A stretch of 64,000 nt of DNA from Pirellulales bacterium (GTDB taxonomy: Bacteria; Planctomycetota; Planctomycetia; Pirellulales; Lacipirellulaceae), in assembly GCA_020847515.1 (NCBI GenBank), contig JADLBW010000161.1, forward strand, positions 25,277 to 89,276, read 5' to 3'. The notes below the pieces were generated by a model. The model made no database searches, was not told the origin of the DNA, and saw nothing but the letters and a program-made list of their open reading frames with translations. Position numbers and translations under genes: made by a program. This document shows, in pieces, positions 27,816 through 37,328 of the stretch (position 1 is the first letter of the stretch; every line of letters begins with the position of its first letter).

Positions 27816-29162
27816 TCAGCTTGCGCCAAACGTTCGCTCGACGAACGTGGTGTCGATGCGGCCATCGGCAAAGGCGCTATGGCTGAGAATTTCTTGGTGA
27901 ATCGGAATGGTGGTCTTAATGCCGTCCACCCGCATCTCAGCGAGGGCGCGGAGCATGGTGCGCACCGCCTGTTCGCGGGTCGGTTGGTGGACGATCAGCT
28001 TGCCGATCATCGAGTCGTAATACGGCGGAACGACGTAGCCGCTATGGGCGTGCGAATCGAACCGGACGCCGAAGCCTCCCGGGACAATCAACCGCTCGAT
28101 CCGCCCAGGAGACGGCTGAAAGTTCCGCCGGGGATCCTCGGCGTTGATGCGGCATTCGATGGCAGCGCCGCGGTGCGTCACGTCTGCTTGGGAAAACGGC
28201 AACGGCTCGCCGGAGGCGACCAGGAGCTGCTGCTTGATCAGGTCGATGCCCGTCACCATTTCGGTGACCGGATGCTCAACCTGGATGCGGGCGTTGACCT
28301 CAATGAAGTAGTAATTGCCCTCCCGATCGACGATGAATTCCACCGTGGCGGCATTAGCGTAATTGGCCGTTTGAATGAGCCGTCGGGCGGCTTCGCACAT
28401 CGCGGCGCGGGTTTCCGGTGTGATGCTGACGCTGGGGCTTTCTTCGATGAGCTTTTGATGGCGTCGCTGGACGGAGCAGTCCCGCTCCCAGAGGTGAACG
28501 GCGTTGCCGTGATGGTCGGCGATTACCTGGACTTCGACGTGTCGCGGCTGCTCGATGTATTTTTCCAGGTAGACGGCGCCGTTGCCGAACGCGGCTTCCG
28601 CCTCCGCTTGGGCTTGCTGGAGAGCCGATTTGAGGGCCAGATCGTTGGCGGCCACCCGCATGCCGCGCCCGCCGCCGCCGGCGACCGCCTTGATGAGCAC
28701 CGGAAAGCCGACTTCGTGAGCGAATCGCAAGGCCTGGTCCGGCTGCTCGATGACGCCTTCGCTTCCCGGCACTACGGGGACCCCGGCTTTCTTCGCCAGA
28801 ATGCGAGCCGCGTTCTTGTCGCCAAGCTGCGCCATGGCCTCCGGCGAGGGCCCTATGAAATCAATATTGCAGCTTCGGCAGATCTCGTTGAAATGAGCGT
28901 TTTCCGCCAGAAAGCCATACCCCGGATGAATTGCCTGCACGTTGCCGACTTCGGCGGCGCTGATCACGTTGGCAATCCGCAAGTAACTTTCCGAGGCCTT
29001 GGCCGGACCGACGCAGTACGCCTCGTTCGCCAAATCGAGGTAGTGCGATCCGCGGTCAGCCTCGCTGAAGATGGCCACCGTCTCGATGCCCAATTCCCGG
29101 CATGCGCGGATGACGCGCAGTGCGATTTCACCGCGGTTGGCAACGAGTATTCTTTGATACAT
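27816..29162 (-). CDS. accC: Acetyl-CoA carboxylase, biotin carboxylase subunit
   Basis: This 448-aa cytoplasmic subunit carboxylates biotin on AccB with ATP and bicarbonate. The start [17 protein letters not shown], the ATP-grasp Gly-rich loop [11 protein letters not shown], the HVEVQVIAD strand and [15 protein letters not shown] are all standard. It follows accB on the same strand after about 140 bp, forming the biotin half of the fatty-acid initiation enzyme. The carboxyltransferase subunits are elsewhere. Confidence 0.96.
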   Translation of the reverse strand: MYQRILVANRGEIALRVIRACRELGIETVAIFSEADRGSHYLDLANEAYCVGPAKASESYLRIANVISAAEVGNVQAIHPGYGFLAENAHFNEICRSCNIDFIGPSPEAMAQLGDKNAARILAKKAGVPVVPGSEGVIEQPDQALRFAHEVGFPVLIKAVAGGGGRGMRVAANDLALKSALQQAQAEAEAAFGNGAVYLEKYIEQPRHVEVQVIADHHGNAVHLWERDCSVQRRHQKLIEESPSVSITPETRAAMCEAARRLIQTANYANAATVEFIVDREGNYYFIEVNARIQVEHPVTEMVTGIDLIKQQLLVASGEPLPFSQADVTHRGAAIECRINAEDPRRNFQPSPGRIERLIVPGGFGVRFDSHAHSGYVVPPYYDSMIGKLIVHQPTREQAVRTMLRALAEMRVDGIKTTIPIHQEILSHSAFADGRIDTTFVERTFGAS

Positions 29163-29301
29163 GGCGGGCTACGGCAGAGGGGCCAGGCGACGGGGATCAG
29201 GAGTCAGGCGAGGGCTGAACGCCGTCTACGCGTGCGTTAGCTCGGCGCGGGCGCCCGCAAGCCGCGACTCAACGAGCCGCCGGTGCGGGCAAGCGGCGTC
29301 G

Positions 29302-29814
29302 CTAACCCGCCTTTTCAACGCGAAACAGCTTCTGGCCATACTCGACCGCGGCGCCATTCTCCACCAAGACCGCCGCGATCTTGCCGGAGCAGTCCGCCGG
29401 GATTTCATTGAACACCTTCATGGCCTCGATGATGCACACCACCGTCTCCGGGCCGACCTGGTCTCCCGGTTTTACAAAGGAGGGCGAATCCGGATTTGCC
29501 GAGGCGTAGAATGTGCCCACCATCGGACTGGTGATGAAGTGGCCAACGGCCGCTTCGGCAGCCGAGGCCGTCGGTATATGTGAACTGCCGCCGGCAGAGG
29601 GCGCCGGCGCGGGCGGAGTAACGGGCATGGCCGGAGGCATCGGAGCGTAGCCGCCGGGCACGACGATCGGCTCTTGATCCTTTCGCAACCGGATCCGCTG
29701 CTCGGATTGGCGCAAGTCAATTTCGGCGAGTTCGAACTCCTGCATCAATTCAACGAGCCGACGCACGCGGCGCACGTCGAACACGTCGTCGGGGTTCGAT
29801 CCGCTGCTTCCCAT
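29302..29814 (-). CDS. accB: Acetyl-CoA carboxylase, biotin carboxyl carrier protein
   Basis: This 170-aa carrier has an N-terminal helical segment, a Pro/Ala-rich linker (about residues 52-95), and a C-terminal biotinyl domain. The biotin-acceptor lysine is in EAMKV (Lys133). The ATG at 29814 has AGGGAGA just upstream; the alternative TTG eight codons earlier is less likely. Gene order pepP-accB-accC resembles the common peptidase-efp-accB-accC arrangement, but without efp. Confidence 0.94.
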   Translation of the reverse strand: MGSSGSNPDDVFDVRRVRRLVELMQEFELAEIDLRQSEQRIRLRKDQEPIVVPGGYAPMPPAMPVTPPAPAPSAGGSSHIPTASAAEAAVGHFITSPMVGTFYASANPDSPSFVKPGDQVGPETVVCIIEAMKVFNEIPADCSGKIAAVLVENGAAVEYGQKLFRVEKAG

Positions 29815-29868
29815 AATGTCTCCCTGTTGGACGCTCAAAACTCTGTCCGGCTGCAGCTCGCCCGAGCG

Positions 29869-30951
29869 TTAGCCCACAAGGCACTCATCCAGCTCCTTCG
29901 GCACGCTGGAGAGGACTTCATGCCCGGCGCGGGTAACCAATACGTCGTCCTCGATGCGAATCCCCCCCCAATCGGGGAAGTAGATGCCTGGTTCGACCGT
30001 GACAATCATTCCCGGCTTGAGCGCTCGCTGCTGCCCCTGGGCCAACCGCGGGGCCTCATGAATCTCCAAACCGATGCCATGGCCGAGCCCGTGCCCGAAG
30101 TGCTTGCCATAGCCTGCGTCGTCGATGACGCGCCGGGCGGCCTGATCGACCTCTTCGCAAGTCGCGCCAGGCCTGACGGCGTCGATTCCCGCCAACTGCG
30201 ATTTTAACACAACTCCATACAGCTTACGGAGTTTCGGCGAGATTTTAGCCGTGGCCAAAACGCGAGTCAAGTCGCTCATGTACAGGCCTTCGTTGACCCC
30301 CCAGTCGATGAGCGTGAAGTCGCTGGCGCCAATATGGCGGCCGGTCGGCCGGGCATGGGGCAGCGCGGCCCGGGGACCGACTGCGACGATAGTCTCGAAG
30401 CTGACGCCCTTGGCGCCGAACTGGCGGGCCTGGTATTCCAATTCGTTCGAGACCTGCTGTTCGGTCATTTCGGGGGTCAGCTTAGCCCGGACGACGTCGA
30501 ACGCCCGTCTAGCCAATTCGCACGCCCGGCGAGTGCGCTGGATCTCCTCCTTATCCTTGATCAGCCTAAGTTCCTCGACCCAGCCTGAGGTGGCAACTAG
30601 CTCGATCTTCGGCAACGCCTCCGCCAAGGCATTACGCAGGGCGACGGTCATCGAGTCGGCCTCGATGCCGAGCCGCCGAGGCCTCGCCCTTTCCAGCGCC
30701 TTAGCCGTGAATTCCAGCATCTTTGAGCCGGGACCGCGGATCGCCAGTTCCAGCCCCGGGCATTCTTCTTCCAGTTGTGTGGAGTACCGCTGATCGCTGA
30801 TGAGCAAATCGCCCGTTGGTGTGACCAGCAGATAGCTGTCATCGCCGGTGAAACCGGTCAGATAGGTGACGTTGACGAAATTAGTCACCAACAGGGCGTC
30901 GAGCCCTTCCTGCTTGATTTGTCGGCGGAGCTTATCACGGCGATCGGACAT
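29869..30951 (-). CDS. pepP: M24B aminopeptidase (Xaa-Pro type)
   Basis: This ~360-aa cytoplasmic metallopeptidase should remove N-terminal residues before proline. An N-terminal creatinase-like domain (LLVTNFVNVTYLTGFTG) precedes the pita-bread catalytic domain, whose metal ligands are visible in DWGVNEGLYMSDLTR, HGLGHGIGLEIHE, VEPGIY and IEDDVLV. Start candidates at 30969 and 30951 are both ATG; the later one begins immediately before the conserved domain. It is upstream of accB with about 55 bp between. Confidence 0.88.
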   Translation of the reverse strand: MSDRRDKLRRQIKQEGLDALLVTNFVNVTYLTGFTGDDSYLLVTPTGDLLISDQRYSTQLEEECPGLELAIRGPGSKMLEFTAKALERARPRRLGIEADSMTVALRNALAEALPKIELVATSGWVEELRLIKDKEEIQRTRRACELARRAFDVVRAKLTPEMTEQQVSNELEYQARQFGAKGVSFETIVAVGPRAALPHARPTGRHIGASDFTLIDWGVNEGLYMSDLTRVLATAKISPKLRKLYGVVLKSQLAGIDAVRPGATCEEVDQAARRVIDDAGYGKHFGHGLGHGIGLEIHEAPRLAQGQQRALKPGMIVTVEPGIYFPDWGGIRIEDDVLVTRAGHEVLSSVPKELDECLVG

Positions 30952-31147
30952 GGCGGAGGGTGCGGGCATGAGGCTCAAGGCCCGAGGCTCGCGGCTCGAA
31001 GGGGGCCTGGCGGCTAGAGGCGTACGCGGGGGAAAGTGTAGACTGAAGGGCGGTTCACAGTATGCGTGAACTGGCAGACTGACGGCAAGTCCTGCCGCTT
31101 AACCCCTCGCCGCTCAAGGCTTCGCACCTACCTGCTGCCGGAGTCCC

Positions 31148-31558
31148 ATGTTTCGCGTAACTCGTGAAATCGAATTCTGTTACGGTCACCGGTTGCTCAA
31201 CTACGAGGGCAAATGTCGCTACCTTCATGGCCACAACGGTCTGGCCGTGATTGCCATCGAGGGGCCAGAATTGGACGACCGCGGCATGCTCGTCGACTTC
31301 TCGGACATCAAATCGGCGGTGAGCACTTGGATCGACCAGAACCTGGACCATCGCATGCTCCTTCACCGGGATGACCCTGTCGTGGGCCTCCTTCAGGACA
31401 TGGGGGAACCTGTGTATCTGCTCGACCGGAACCCGACCGCCGAGAACATCGCCCGGCTTATCTTCGAGGAGAGCGCCAAGCTCCAGCTTTCCGTCCCGAT
31501 CGTCGAGGTCAAGCTATGGGAAACGCCCAAATGCTTCGCGACCTTCCGCCCGGATTGA
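31148..31558 (+). CDS. queD: 6-carboxytetrahydropterin synthase / PTPS family (QueD-like)
   Basis: This 136-aa cytoplasmic enzyme of the T-fold is related to QueD, which acts in the preQ0/queuosine pathway, and to pyruvoyl-tetrahydropterin synthase. Zinc ligands are in FCYGHRLLNYEGKCRYLHGHN, with NLDHRMLL, NPTAENIA and KLWETPKC downstream, as expected. No other queuosine gene is close, so a pterin role remains possible. Confidence 0.85.
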   Translation: MFRVTREIEFCYGHRLLNYEGKCRYLHGHNGLAVIAIEGPELDDRGMLVDFSDIKSAVSTWIDQNLDHRMLLHRDDPVVGLLQDMGEPVYLLDRNPTAENIARLIFEESAKLQLSVPIVEVKLWETPKCFATFRPD

Positions 31559-31794
31559 TCGGCTCGGCTGATGGCTGGCAGACTGAAGCCATAGCAATGG
31601 CGCGGAGAGGTCAACGCTAATCTCGCTGCGGCACGGTTTACGCGACGCCGCGATCGGCGTCCGAGACGCCTTTTCACAGAACGATTAGCGGAGGATCGCC
31701 GGGGATGTAACGTTGTAAAACTCAGCCCTAACAGTTAGCCTGCTGGATATCCGGCGCCCCGAGCGCCGCCGCTTTTCTTTAGCCGGAGTGAGCC

Positions 31795-32661
31795 ATGAAC
31801 AACTCGGCCGCCAGCGCTCGGCCCGCCGACGCCGCCGAAGCGTGGGAGGACTTCATCGGGCAGCAGGTCTATCCCCAACCAGGCACGAAGGCCAAGTCCG
31901 ACTACCGCAATTACGACAATCCTGCCCGGGAGACGGTGCGGCGGTTCTATGAAGAGAATCACCGCCGGCAGACGTACGACTTCGTCGTGGGGAAGCGGGC
32001 GGAGTTTTTGCAGCTCAACCGCCGCGAGATGGGCGTCTTTGAGGCCTGTGAGTATCTGAACACGCTGGTTGACGACTCCGATCCTGACATCGAGCTCGAT
32101 CAACTGCAGCATCTGCTGCAAACCAGCGAGGCGATTCGCGCCGACGGCCACGAAGACTGGTTCGTGCTGACCGGGCTGCTGCACGATCTGGGCAAGGTGC
32201 TCTGCCTGTACGGCGAGCCGCAGTGGGCGGTCGTGGGGGATACGTTTCCCGTCGGCTGCCGATACAGCGAGCGCATTGTTTACCACGAATATTTTGCCGC
32301 TAACCCAGACGCCAGCGACCCGCGGTACAACACCCGCCTAGGGGTCTACGAGCCGAACGGCGGCCTGCGCAACGTGCTGATGTCGTGGGGTCATGACGAG
32401 TATCTTTACCACGTCATGAAGGGGTACCTGCCTGAGCCGGCGTTGTACATGATCCGCTACCATTCGTTCTACGCCTGGCATCGCGAAGACCAGTACGACT
32501 GGCTATGCGACGATCACGACCGCGAGATGCTCGCCTGGGTGCGAAAGTTCAATCCCTATGATTTGTATTCTAAATGCCCACAGCCGCCGGATTGGAACCG
32601 ATTGCGCCCCTACTACGCTGAACTGGTCGCGAAATATCTGCCGGCAAAGATAGCGTTTTAG
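31795..32661 (+). CDS. Myo-inositol oxygenase (MIOX) family protein
   Basis: This 288-aa protein matches the di-iron inositol oxygenase fold throughout. It has FRNYDNP-like DYRNYDNPARETVRRFY, RADGHEDWFVLTGLLHDLGK carrying the HD metal pair, YNTRLGVYEPNGGL, SWGHDEYLYHV, MIRYHSFYAWH, and FNPYDLYSKC. In eukaryotes the enzyme cleaves myo-inositol to D-glucuronate; the same reaction is likely. Bacterial members are uncommon. Its stop codon overlaps the stop of the convergent CAP-domain gene by three bases. Confidence 0.9.
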   Translation: MNNSAASARPADAAEAWEDFIGQQVYPQPGTKAKSDYRNYDNPARETVRRFYEENHRRQTYDFVVGKRAEFLQLNRREMGVFEACEYLNTLVDDSDPDIELDQLQHLLQTSEAIRADGHEDWFVLTGLLHDLGKVLCLYGEPQWAVVGDTFPVGCRYSERIVYHEYFAANPDASDPRYNTRLGVYEPNGGLRNVLMSWGHDEYLYHVMKGYLPEPALYMIRYHSFYAWHREDQYDWLCDDHDREMLAWVRKFNPYDLYSKCPQPPDWNRLRPYYAELVAKYLPAKIAF

Positions 32662-34421
32662 GCCGTGCGGCAATCGCGCCAAGATCTGCAGCGCCGAACA
32701 AGCGCCATTGCCCAAAGCAGCAGCGTCGCGGCGGCCGGCTCGGGTACGGCGGCCGCCGGAACGGAAGCCGCCGCCCCCAAGCCGAGCTGCTGCTGCCAGA
32801 TAAGGAAATCCGCGCCGTCGCTATCGCCGTCATCGTCGGCGTCGCCCAGCGCATTGACCCCGAAGCCGGCGACCCACTTGCTCAGGTCGTCGGCGTCGAC
32901 GTCGGAGTCGTTGTCGAAATCGGCGGCGTAGGCGACCATGTTCGCCGTGAGATAGTCGACCTTGTAGTTCAGCCCGCCGGTAATCTTCGCGGTGGCGGTG
33001 AACGATTCGAACCCGCCGCCTTGAAACCTCACCGTATACTGGCCGTCGACGGGCACGCTGTACCCGCCTGATTCAGCGCTGATGGCGAAATAGGCCGAAC
33101 CTTCGACGTCGATCCGCACGCCGGAACGCCCTTCGCCGACGTCGTAGAAGCTGTTGTTATTGACGTCCTGGTACACCACGCCAGTGATAAACGTCGCCGC
33201 GCCCGGATCGCCAAAATCCTGCGTCACGAGCTGCGGCCCGACGGAGCCGTTCGTGCCGTTGAGGACGCCGATGCCAATTTCCTTGAAGGCGCCATGGTGG
33301 AGGTTCCGTCGGTGCCCAGCGGGGTTTTGCATCCCTTGGCCGACAAAGGCCGGATTGTAAGCGGGGTCGCTCGGATTGGAGACGTCGCCCCAATCGACGT
33401 CGAAGCCGGCATGCCCTTCGCGGGCGGAACTGGCGTGGGAGTACACGTTCTCGCCGGCGCCGCCGCTGTAGCCCACAGCTTCGAGCCGATCGTCCAGGGA
33501 GCCAAACGGCGTGAGCGGCGCCGGCGGATTGCCGGAGCTGTCGTGACCCTGAAACTGGTTATCGAACATGTCCTGGGTGTGCAATTGCGCCGCCGTAAGC
33601 AGCTTTTCGTTGAACGACAAGGGTTGCGTCGTCTGCTCGATCAGGCCGCTGGCCACCGAGGCCGTAAACTGGTCGACGATGTCTTGCGGTTCGATCCCGA
33701 AGAAGGAATAGGCGCTGGTGACGTCGGGATCGGTCTCGTTCATTAAGCGATTGGCTTCAACAATGGCGTCGGCCCGAGCGCGATTGACGTATTCGAGATA
33801 TTGCTGCGCGTCGGCGCTCGGATTGCCGATGGAATACTGCTGCTTCTGGAACTGATCGGCGACCTGGATGTTGTCGAGGTACCAACCGACCGGATGGTTT
33901 ACGTCGGTGAAGGCCAGGCCGCCGGGTACGTAATCCAGATAGAACCGAAACATGGCGGACTGGCCGGCATAGGGCGCCAGGTCCACCGTCTTCAATGAGA
34001 AGGCGCCTTCGACGGGGCTGCTGCCGGTGCTGGTTCCGGTTTGCGAGTAGAGCGTAGTCGGCCAGGTGGCCCCGCCGTTAGTTGACATCTGCACTTTGGC
34101 AATCTGGCCGGATGCTGCAAAACCTAGTCGGCTGAGAAAGAACAGCTTCGAATCCGCCTGGATCGACAGCGGCTCGTTAATCGAAAACCAGTTGTCCTGG
34201 AATTGCGGATTGGCCAGGTGGAAGGCATGCGAGCCTTCGGCGACGACGTCTGATTGGATCAGGTCATAACTGGCCGCGGTGTTGTCGAGGACATTGGCCG
34301 CCCCGCTTTCGGCGTTTTCTACCAGCAGTACGTCGGCGCGCGAAGTTGAGACCGCGACCATAGATGCCAGCGCCAAAGCGACGAGCGAGCGGCGCTGCGC
34401 GAATAATGGAGAGTTCATCAT
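32658..34421 (-). CDS. Secreted CAP-domain protein with dockerin-like and PEP-CTERM regions
   Basis: This 587-aa exported protein has a signal peptide (about residues 9-29), a beta-sandwich region to about 190 (NGGATWPTTLYSQTG), and a CAP/SCP domain at about 200-400. The CAP His/Glu sites are in QLHTQDMFDNQFQGHDS, GENVYSH and NPAGHRRNL. A SdrD/Cna-B-like beta domain follows (GVVYQDVNNNSFYDVGEG). Dockerin-like calcium loops come next (DFDNDSDVDADDL, DADDDGDSDGADF), and finally a PEP-CTERM tail, VPEPAAATLLLWAMALVRR. It should be sorted by an exosortase to the cell surface. Activity is unknown. Confidence 0.85.
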   Translation of the reverse strand: MMNSPLFAQRRSLVALALASMVAVSTSRADVLLVENAESGAANVLDNTAASYDLIQSDVVAEGSHAFHLANPQFQDNWFSINEPLSIQADSKLFFLSRLGFAASGQIAKVQMSTNGGATWPTTLYSQTGTSTGSSPVEGAFSLKTVDLAPYAGQSAMFRFYLDYVPGGLAFTDVNHPVGWYLDNIQVADQFQKQQYSIGNPSADAQQYLEYVNRARADAIVEANRLMNETDPDVTSAYSFFGIEPQDIVDQFTASVASGLIEQTTQPLSFNEKLLTAAQLHTQDMFDNQFQGHDSSGNPPAPLTPFGSLDDRLEAVGYSGGAGENVYSHASSAREGHAGFDVDWGDVSNPSDPAYNPAFVGQGMQNPAGHRRNLHHGAFKEIGIGVLNGTNGSVGPQLVTQDFGDPGAATFITGVVYQDVNNNSFYDVGEGRSGVRIDVEGSAYFAISAESGGYSVPVDGQYTVRFQGGGFESFTATAKITGGLNYKVDYLTANMVAYAADFDNDSDVDADDLSKWVAGFGVNALGDADDDGDSDGADFLIWQQQLGLGAAASVPAAAVPEPAAATLLLWAMALVRRCRSWRDCRTA

Positions 34422-35765
34422 CAGTCCATGAGGCGAGGACGGGACGTGTTTTTTCCTAGATTGGCTGCCAGGCGGAAGAAATGCAAGCGGCGCGTTGCCC
34501 GCCGCTTGGGAAGGCGTCGCTTGGATTCGACGCAGACGGCCGACGATCTGTACAGCCTCGCACCTGATGATTTCAGATGCGTCGTGGCCTGAATGTAACT
34601 GCTACGGGAACGGTGCATTCCGCCTGGAGGCCGGCCTGCTGATAACTATTGAGAACTGCGACGAATGAACCGTGCCTGGCTGTCGGCTAGCGGCTAGCCG
34701 CCGACGGCCAGAGGGAGCAGGCCTAATTCTGGCCGCTAGCCAATAGCCGATAGCCGATAGCCGATAGCCAAATCCTCAAGTGACGCAATGTGCGGCGGAG
34801 CTTGATCAGCCCTTCGTCCTCGAAGCGAATTGGAGTATCCCTCAGGCGCAAGTTCTGCGGCGACGGGAGCTGGCTTTGGCCGCCCTCCCAGCGCGCGGGC
34901 GCGTAGTGGGGTATTCTGCACTGGTTCGGCCAGCAGGGCCGACCGCCCAACAGGGCCGTTCTCTGGCGCTCAGGCGCCCGAACGGCGGTGGCGCGAGGCC
35001 GCGACGGCGCGGGCAGTAACTGTAATGAGCGACTCCAATCCGCCTGAGGGACGGGGCGGCAACTGATTGACAGCGGGCGGTTTGACGATCGCTTTCCGCC
35101 CCGCCCCTACAGCTTGTCGCGGCACCGCCAAAAAATTTGCCAAATCTGCGATTGCAGGCCTTGTCGAAAGTCGATACTTTGCCAAACATTGAAACCAGAA
35201 GTGACAGCACTGCTACTTCACTCTTACCAAGGCGGTTTCCAGCGACAGCACCTATAGCCCCGAAAGGCCCTCGCGGCGTTGACAGCAGCTTCCCTTCATC
35301 AAGTAGTGCCAGAAGCTACTCGCCGCACCCCTCGGCTCGCCCGGCCGGTGCGCAGTTGGATCGATCAGGCCGCCCTTCGTTTGCGGATCGCCCTCAGCTC
35401 TCTTAGCTGGCGGGGGCGTTTGCGTCGTTGAGCCATGTCCCACGGGGCGCCGCTGCACGCTTGCTCGGCCGCCTGCTTCGCACAGTCCTCACTGTAGGTT
35501 GTCCGCCTCTGTACGGCGGCGGCCAGTTCTCCAGCAACTGTCGGCGTCTGGCGTTGTAGTCCAGCGTCGAGCCACGCCCGGGACGATCCGCCCGGCCCAA
35601 ATCGCCCGGCTCTTACCGGGCAAATCCGCGTTTCTTTCCGCGACGCCGTGTGCCGCGTACCGCGCTCGCCATGCAAGGCGTGCCGCATGGGCAAAGGTGG
35701 CTGGTGGCCGCACCTTTGAACAAGTTGTCGCACCCTTGGGCGACTGCCGCAGGAGGCTCTCTACG
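34422..35765. other. Long non-coding stretch upstream of the DUF3326 gene
   Basis: About 1.3 kb between divergent genes holds no reading frame with protein-like composition. It contains the dispersed repeat at 34646-34740, a CCGATAG heptamer array at 34741-34768, and a GCCCGGC/GCCGGGC-type hairpin near 35606-35624. AGGAGG at 35751-35756 serves the next gene. An unrecognised RNA cannot be excluded. Confidence 0.45.
34646..34740 (+). repeat. Dispersed ~95-bp repeat, copy 1
   Basis: CTATTGAGAACTGCG, GATGAACCGTGCCTGGC-like, CCGCCGACGGC and ATTCTGGCCGCTAG boxes recur in the same order at 40065-40164. An internal GTCGGC..GCCGAC inverted repeat can form a hairpin. Copy 1 is followed by a short CCGATAG tandem array. 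Confidence 0.8.
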
Positions 35766-37205
35766 ATGAAGGTTTTTGAATCTGAAGTCATTGTCCCCGG
35801 CTGGCTCAACAGCGGCTCGCCGCTGGCGGGTTTGCAGAAGGCCGTCGTCGAGGCCTGCGGCAAGAAGGCCGCCCCGATCCGCGTCGCGATGGTCGGCAAG
35901 AACCGCCTCGGCCACGTGTGCGAGATGGAAGCCATCGGCGGCCTCGCCAGCCCGAAGGCGACGCTCCCGTCGTCGGTGTTCGACTATCGCCAGCGCCGCA
36001 GCGAGCGGACCAGCTCGTTCAACGCCGTGATGCTGATCCCCACAGGGGTCGATTGCGCCATCGGCGGTCACGCCGGCGACGCCACCCCGGCGGCCCGACT
36101 GCTCGCCTCGCAGGTCGACCACCTGATCGTCCACCCGAACGTGGTCAACGCCTCGGACATCAACGAGCAGGCCGAGAACTGCCTGTACGCCGAAGGCTCG
36201 CTGATCTGCCGGCTGATGATGGGCACGATCGGCCTGCAGAAGGTCCGGCAGAACCGCGTGCTGTTGGTAACCGAAGAGCGGCCCGACGCGCCGCACGTGG
36301 TCGACAACACCATCAACTGCGCCGAGGGCGCCCGCGCTACCCTAGGCATGGACATCCAGGACGTGGTGGTGCTCGAAGAAGGCCTCGAGATGCGGACCGG
36401 CGTGGCCGACTCGGGCCGGGTGACCGGCGCCATCAACGGTCTGCAGGCCCTGCTGGAGATGCTCCACTCGAAGCGCGGCTCGTACGACGCGGTGGCCCTG
36501 GCCACGCGAATCACGCCGCACATCGACACGGTCGAGCTGCACCGCGCGTACTTCGGCGAAGGCGGCCCGAACCCCTGGGGCGGCGTCGAAGCGGTCCTTA
36601 CCCACACCACCAGCACGGTGCTCGACGTGCCGACGGCCCACGCTCCGACCATGTCGAGCGAAGCCATCCGCACCGAGCGGTGGGGGATCGTCGAGCCGCG
36701 CAAGGCCGCCGAGGTCATCAGCAGCACCTACCTGTTCTGCGTGCTGAAGGGCCTCAACCGAGCGCCGCGCGTGGTGACCGGCGTCGACGGCTCGTATGAT
36801 CCGTCGATGCTCACGGCCGAGGACGTCTCGGCCCTGGTGATTCCCGACGGCTGCGTCGGCTTGCCGACGCTGGCCGCCGTCCAGCAGGGCATCCCGGTGA
36901 TCGCCGTCCGCAACAACACCAACCTGATGCGGAACGATCTGGCGGAACTGCCGTTTAGGTCGGGCCAGCTCAAGTTCGTCGAAAACTACTACGAGGCGGC
37001 CGGCGTGCTGGCGGCCATGCGTAGCGGCGTCTCGACCTCGACGCTCGTGCGGCCGATGACCCCGATTCGCATCGAGCGGTTCTCGACGGCCAAGGTCGTC
37101 AAGCCCGCGGCGGGCAGCAACGGAAAGGCCAAGACGGTTGCCAAGACCAATGGCCATGTGAACGGCCATGCCAACGGTCACGTCGTCAACGGCGCCAAGG
37201 CCTAG
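35766..37205 (+). CDS. DUF3326 family protein
   Basis: This 479-aa cytoplasmic protein belongs to a family known mainly from planctomycetes, cyanobacteria and plants. The diagnostic run IPTGVDCAIGGHAGDATPA followed by DHLIVHPNVVNASD is near residues 87-125. No enzymatic role is established for the family. The last ~30 residues are a low-complexity tail of repeated NGH/NGHV units after a KAKTVAKT stretch, unlike the rest. The ATG at 35766 has AGGAGG nine bases upstream, a strong site for this genome. A hairpin terminator follows. Confidence 0.82.
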   Translation: MKVFESEVIVPGWLNSGSPLAGLQKAVVEACGKKAAPIRVAMVGKNRLGHVCEMEAIGGLASPKATLPSSVFDYRQRRSERTSSFNAVMLIPTGVDCAIGGHAGDATPAARLLASQVDHLIVHPNVVNASDINEQAENCLYAEGSLICRLMMGTIGLQKVRQNRVLLVTEERPDAPHVVDNTINCAEGARATLGMDIQDVVVLEEGLEMRTGVADSGRVTGAINGLQALLEMLHSKRGSYDAVALATRITPHIDTVELHRAYFGEGGPNPWGGVEAVLTHTTSTVLDVPTAHAPTMSSEAIRTERWGIVEPRKAAEVISSTYLFCVLKGLNRAPRVVTGVDGSYDPSMLTAEDVSALVIPDGCVGLPTLAAVQQGIPVIAVRNNTNLMRNDLAELPFRSGQLKFVENYYEAAGVLAAMRSGVSTSTLVRPMTPIRIERFSTAKVVKPAAGSNGKAKTVAKTNGHVNGHANGHVVNGAKA

Positions 37206-37270
37206 CAACCAGCGGCGCAGCGGGCCGCGGGTGTATTCCTTGGCCCGCCGCCAAACCAATTGAATGATTC

Positions 37271-37305
37271 AATGGCTGGGGATGGCATCCGCCGCCCCAG
37301 CCATT
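37271..37305 (+). terminator. Hairpin terminator after the DUF3326 gene
   Basis: An 11-bp perfect stem (AATGGCTGGGG / CCCCAGCCATT) with a 13-base loop is followed by GTTATTT. It rules out protein starts proposed upstream of it for the next gene. Confidence 0.7.
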
Positions 37306-37328
37306 GTTATTTGAGCTTCCTTTGTGGC

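Noticed and set aside
27879..29240. 453-residue plus-strand frame
   Set aside because: Exact antisense of accC.
35365..35733. Minus-strand 122-residue frame upstream of the DUF3326 gene
   Set aside because: Arg/Gln-rich with no pattern of conservation and no ribosome site.
37260..37328. Upstream start for the PLP decarboxylase
   Set aside because: It would lie in the hairpin terminator of the preceding gene; residues there match no family.
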